The position numbers were made by a program, and so were the translations under genes. 64,000 nucleotides of DNA. Origin: Tubulanus polymorphus (taxonomy: Eukaryota > Nemertea > Palaeonemertea > Tubulaniformes > Tubulanidae). The stretch lies in the NCBI RefSeq assembly GCF_964204645.1, contig NC_134035.1, forward strand, positions 11,327,951 to 11,391,950, written 5' to 3'. Numbering within the stretch: the stretch's first letter is position 1; the number at the start of each line of letters is the position of its first letter. Positions 61,216 to 64,000 of the stretch are shown in pieces. The notes under the pieces are model-generated. The model was not told the origin of the DNA. It saw only the letters and a program-made list of their open reading frames with translations, and made no database searches.

Positions 61216-61847
61216 AAGAATACCATGCTCGGCCAAATATAGGGACCGTTGTGATCACCACTTAATCCAGCCCTGATAGAGGATTTCCCCACGCAGCCTA
61301 GCAACGTGATTCGAACATCATGTTTACGACATAAATTTCTATGCAGAGTTTTTATTTTATCAACCGCCCAATCTTTCGGAATGATACTACTAATACGGAA
61401 TAATACTAATCTTAACAGTGCCGAAACGCGGAATGACAAAACACGCACTGCAGTTAAAGAGCCATAGGATAAAAACTAGACAAGATATCTTAAAATTTTA
61501 AAGTTCACCTAGAATGGGGGCGTTTATGCGCACAGTTCTTGAAATTTTTGTATTTTCTAGAATATTATTTCTGAAAATAACGAACTTCACAGTTCAGTAC
61601 CCTGGATTTTTATGCGCGCGGCAAAAACTGACCACCGATTTTTATATCGCTCTCATGTCGCATTGTTGCAAATTTGAGAAATGATTTTGTCTTTACATAA
61701 CTGAAAACAAGAGATTCACACGGTTTGAATGTTGCTAAAACTTCATCCCGGGACAGAGGAAATATGATAAAATACGCATCACAGATAGGCCTAATTAAGA
61801 AAACCCAGAAAAAATGACCCAACAATACAGGACTAAAGTACCCTAAC

Positions 61848-61857
61848 AAAATGGCGG
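61848..61857 (+). promoter_or_regulatory. YY1-type start motif
   Basis: AAAATGGCGGCT matches the AAnATGGCGGC consensus found at the start site of many animal housekeeping genes, where the ATG is often the real start codon. Orientation is plus, which fits the exon candidate beginning here. Confidence 0.45.
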
Positions 61858-61916
61858 CTAGCAACTGTAAAATGGATTATTCAGACTTCCATAGGCGACG
61901 ACATCCATTCCGCCTG
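61851..61916 (+). CDS. Candidate first exon of an unidentified plus-strand gene
   Basis: ATG within the YY1-type motif opens 22 codons (MAASNCKMDYSDFHRRRHPF, then RL) ending exactly at a strong donor CTG|GTGAGTAAA in phase 0. No second exon could be placed: the right side is occupied by the minus-strand GPCR to the window edge. If real, the GPCR sits within its first intron. The product is not recognised. The combination of motif, ATG and donor is the only evidence. Confidence 0.35.
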
Positions 61917-61931
61917 GTGAGTAAATTCCAC

Positions 61932-64000
61932 CTATGCACGAGGGCGAGAGCAGTCATGAATTTTGAATCGAGATTTGAACAATGCAAAGATCCTCTTGTT
62001 TACAATAAAAGCCAAAAAGACGAGATTCCCTTGAGAAGAATTCAGGACGTTAAAGAAGTACCAGAGGAAATCGTTGTTTACGAACGATGCTACGAACCCG
62101 ATGATCCAAGTAACTCCGGTCACCAGTGCCATACGAAAGAAAATAAGTGCCGTATTTCTTTTGTTTCCCGCCTGAACTGCATCGGATGATGAGATGGATG
62201 AGAGATAAATGCGAGGAACTGCAACGATGAACGAAATGACACTGACTAGGTCAAGAATTGCGATTGACAAAACGAAGGCAAACATCAGCAAAATCTTATT
62301 CCTGAACCAACAAGTATGAGCGCCACCGTAGATCATCCCAGAAAATCTCGTGATATCAGTCGATTCGAGGAAAACGCAAGGTCCGACTACGAGAATAGGA
62401 AAAAGCCATATCGACGACAGATAGGAAACTAGAACCTTCGAGGAATTTGATAATTTATGGAGATTTGTAAACGTATGCGCCATGTGGATGGATATTGCGC
62501 TCATCGACGCAAAAACAACCAACCAGACATAATGCTTTATGACGGCCATAATGACGCATAACAATCTGTCACTCAAACGAAAAGTAGATAAGTGTAGAAC
62601 CTGAGCTATTGTGAGACTTATACAAAAGTTAACGATGAGTTTCCCGGGGAGAGTGAGAAGAGTTGGAAAAATAAGATAAATGGAGACAGTCACTACGAGA
62701 CTAACGATAGAAAAACAACTACAAACAAACGTTACGCTAAAGTCTCGATTAGCAAATAGATCCGTAGCTCGACAAACCAAACCCTTTCCATTGACATACA
62801 CTCGAATGCAGTCCGTCTTTTTCGTTAAACATCTGCTCTTTTTAGTTATGTGTTCTTTGCCATTATACGTGGTCTGAAGTATATTGTAGGACATCAGTGT
62901 CCCATCGTTGCTTTGGTCTAGTGATGGTTCTTCGAGCTCAGGAATTTCTCCATCCATGTGTTCAGTCGTTGATAGTGTTTCCTCTTTGCAGTTTGAATTA
63001 ACGGTTAGACTCGTCATCACATAACTATATCTTGTATAGGTGACTATGCTTCCATCAAATTCGAACAGACACGTGATCCCAGACTTGTATTCGCTAATGG
63101 CGTGCTTCATATCGACAAAGGAAGTGTACTTTTCGAGTATCTCGTATTTACTGTATTCAAAATATCTTCGAAATGAGTTGTTAGCGATGGTTGTCATTGC
63201 ACCTATTTCAGTAAATTTTGCTTCACGATTGCTTTTATAACCGTAGTTGCATTGAAGACGGTACCAATACATCGAATCGTAGGCAAACATTTCCATGCGC
63301 AAGCGCTGAGTCTCAGTAAAAGTGATATAAAACGTAAAGTTTCCATGAATCTCGATTTTTGGCCATTCGTTGAAGTCAAGTTCACACTGGTCGCCGTTCC
63401 TGAGGTATCCTAACAAGCAACCCTCATCTCGGCATCCGTATGTTCTCTTATCAAATACTTTGGCACTTTTGGCGCATACAGTTTCCATGGGAAATAACGA
63501 AACGCCCGGTAAGCCTTTAGTATGGAATGTAATGCCATCAACCAGACTAAAATCGAGCAACACGTTCAAACCGTATATCCCGTATATCTTATGCCCGGAC
63601 CTTTCAATTATACAACTCAACGCTTTCTCAAACAAATCAGTTCGTTGACACCTCAAACAATATGAGTTACGGAAATATATCAACTGACCGTTTGATATAG
63701 CTGATATTGGATTATATATATGCTTACATTTAGTTCTTAAGATTACATTAGTTTCGCTTTGCGGACACATACTATTTTGGAAAACCAATTTGCGTGCGCA
63801 GCGGTGTATCAGTGCACGATGATATTCAGGTGGCGTATAAACTAATCGACAATCTTGCGGTAGACGGTTTTCAGTGTCAGTTGTGGTGTTCTTGATGCTT
63901 GCTATGATGTCATTTATTTTCATGTTTTCCGTGTAATTGTAAGAACATTGCAGATCTACCCTGAAGGGTCGCACTTCGCTGATGTTAAACCCGTGGCATA
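61932..64000 (-). CDS. Methuselah/secretin-like (class B) GPCR, 5' end off window
   Basis: Plasma-membrane seven-helix receptor; ligand unknown. The frame is open to the right edge. Position 63974 is a GTG codon (valine), not a start, and the coding frame continues upstream through CHGFNISEV. The visible part has about 415 extracellular residues with many Cys (CPQSE, CLRCQ, RDEGCLLGYLRNGDQCELDF) and sequons. The GAIN-proximal GPS motif is not obvious. About 235 residues then form seven helices: TM1 (FSIVSLVVTVSIYLIF), TM2 (GKLIVNFCISLTIAQVLHL), TM3 (IKHYVWLVVFASMSAISIHM), TM4 (WLFPILVVGPCVFL), a CWF ECL2 cysteine, TM5, TM6 (MALVTGVTWIIGFVASF) and TM7 (NVLNSSQGNLVFLAFIVN). TM6-7 wording is typical of methuselah-like and adhesion receptors. 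No intron in the visible part. Confidence 0.88.
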   Translation of the reverse strand, partial: CHGFNISEVRPFRVDLQCSYNYTENMKINDIIASIKNTTTDTENRLPQDCRLVYTPPEYHRALIHRCARKLVFQNSMCPQSETNVILRTKCKHIYNPISAISNGQLIYFRNSYCLRCQRTDLFEKALSCIIERSGHKIYGIYGLNVLLDFSLVDGITFHTKGLPGVSLFPMETVCAKSAKVFDKRTYGCRDEGCLLGYLRNGDQCELDFNEWPKIEIHGNFTFYITFTETQRLRMEMFAYDSMYWYRLQCNYGYKSNREAKFTEIGAMTTIANNSFRRYFEYSKYEILEKYTSFVDMKHAISEYKSGITCLFEFDGSIVTYTRYSYVMTSLTVNSNCKEETLSTTEHMDGEIPELEEPSLDQSNDGTLMSYNILQTTYNGKEHITKKSRCLTKKTDCIRVYVNGKGLVCRATDLFANRDFSVTFVCSCFSIVSLVVTVSIYLIFPTLLTLPGKLIVNFCISLTIAQVLHLSTFRLSDRLLCVIMAVIKHYVWLVVFASMSAISIHMAHTFTNLHKLSNSSKVLVSYLSSIWLFPILVVGPCVFLESTDITRFSGMIYGGAHTCWFRNKILLMFAFVLSIAILDLVSVISFIVAVPRIYLSSISSSDAVQAGNKRNTALIFFRMALVTGVTWIIGFVASFVNNDFLWYFFNVLNSSQGNLVFLAFIVNKRIFALFKSRFKIHDCSRPRA

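Noticed and set aside
62680-63648. ORFs opposite or out of frame within the class B GPCR
   Set aside because: They overlap an intact conserved coding frame and have no domain.

Overview
The window is eukaryotic nuclear DNA from an invertebrate animal. It is AT-rich, has multi-exon genes with GT-AG introns, and carries many short palindromic transposon relics. The gene set (ephrin, ARF6, G-protein gamma, Ku70, ILVBL/HACL2, two intronless GPCRs, an intronless GT31 glycosyltransferase) fits a bilaterian. The divergent lineage-specific GPCRs suggest a lophotrochozoan such as a mollusc, brachiopod or annelid; that placement is inference. There is no prokaryotic, organellar or viral gene organisation.

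Layout. At the left edge (600-706, minus) is the signal-peptide exon of an ephrin whose remaining exons lie outside. From 1 to 8.8 kb the sequence is intergenic, with TTAA-flanked and other MITEs. ARF6 (8880-11938, minus, 4 exons, 175 aa) follows. Upstream of it is a possible divergent promoter with a perfect CRE palindrome and a weak plus-strand exon candidate. A 66-aa G-protein gamma subunit (16411-17106, minus, 2 exons), an orphan rhodopsin-like GPCR (18433-19515, minus) and a GT31 glycosyltransferase (21257-22417, plus) come next. From 22.5 to 39.4 kb there is no recognisable conserved gene. This stretch holds a palindromic repeat at 26.2-26.8 kb, two related satellite arrays, a duplicated exon-like module with splice and poly(A) signals, and two families of diverged long tandem repeats.

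The right third is gene-dense, all on the minus strand: ILVBL/HACL2 (39447-46256, 15 exons, 634 aa), Ku70/XRCC6 (47060-53642, 15 exons, 607 aa), an alpha/beta hydrolase (55416-59362, 7 exons, 400 aa) and a methuselah/secretin-type GPCR whose 5' end runs off the right edge (61932-64000). A plus-strand first-exon candidate with a YY1-type start (61851-61916) lies just past the GPCR 3' end, so the intronless GPCR may sit in its first intron.

The neighbouring genes do not form an obvious pathway: small GTPase trafficking, G-protein signalling, glycosylation, 2-hydroxyacyl-CoA cleavage and DNA end joining are unrelated jobs. ARF6, ILVBL, Ku70, G-gamma and the hydrolase could be assembled exon by exon with consistent phase. 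The least explained part is 27.5-38.1 kb.
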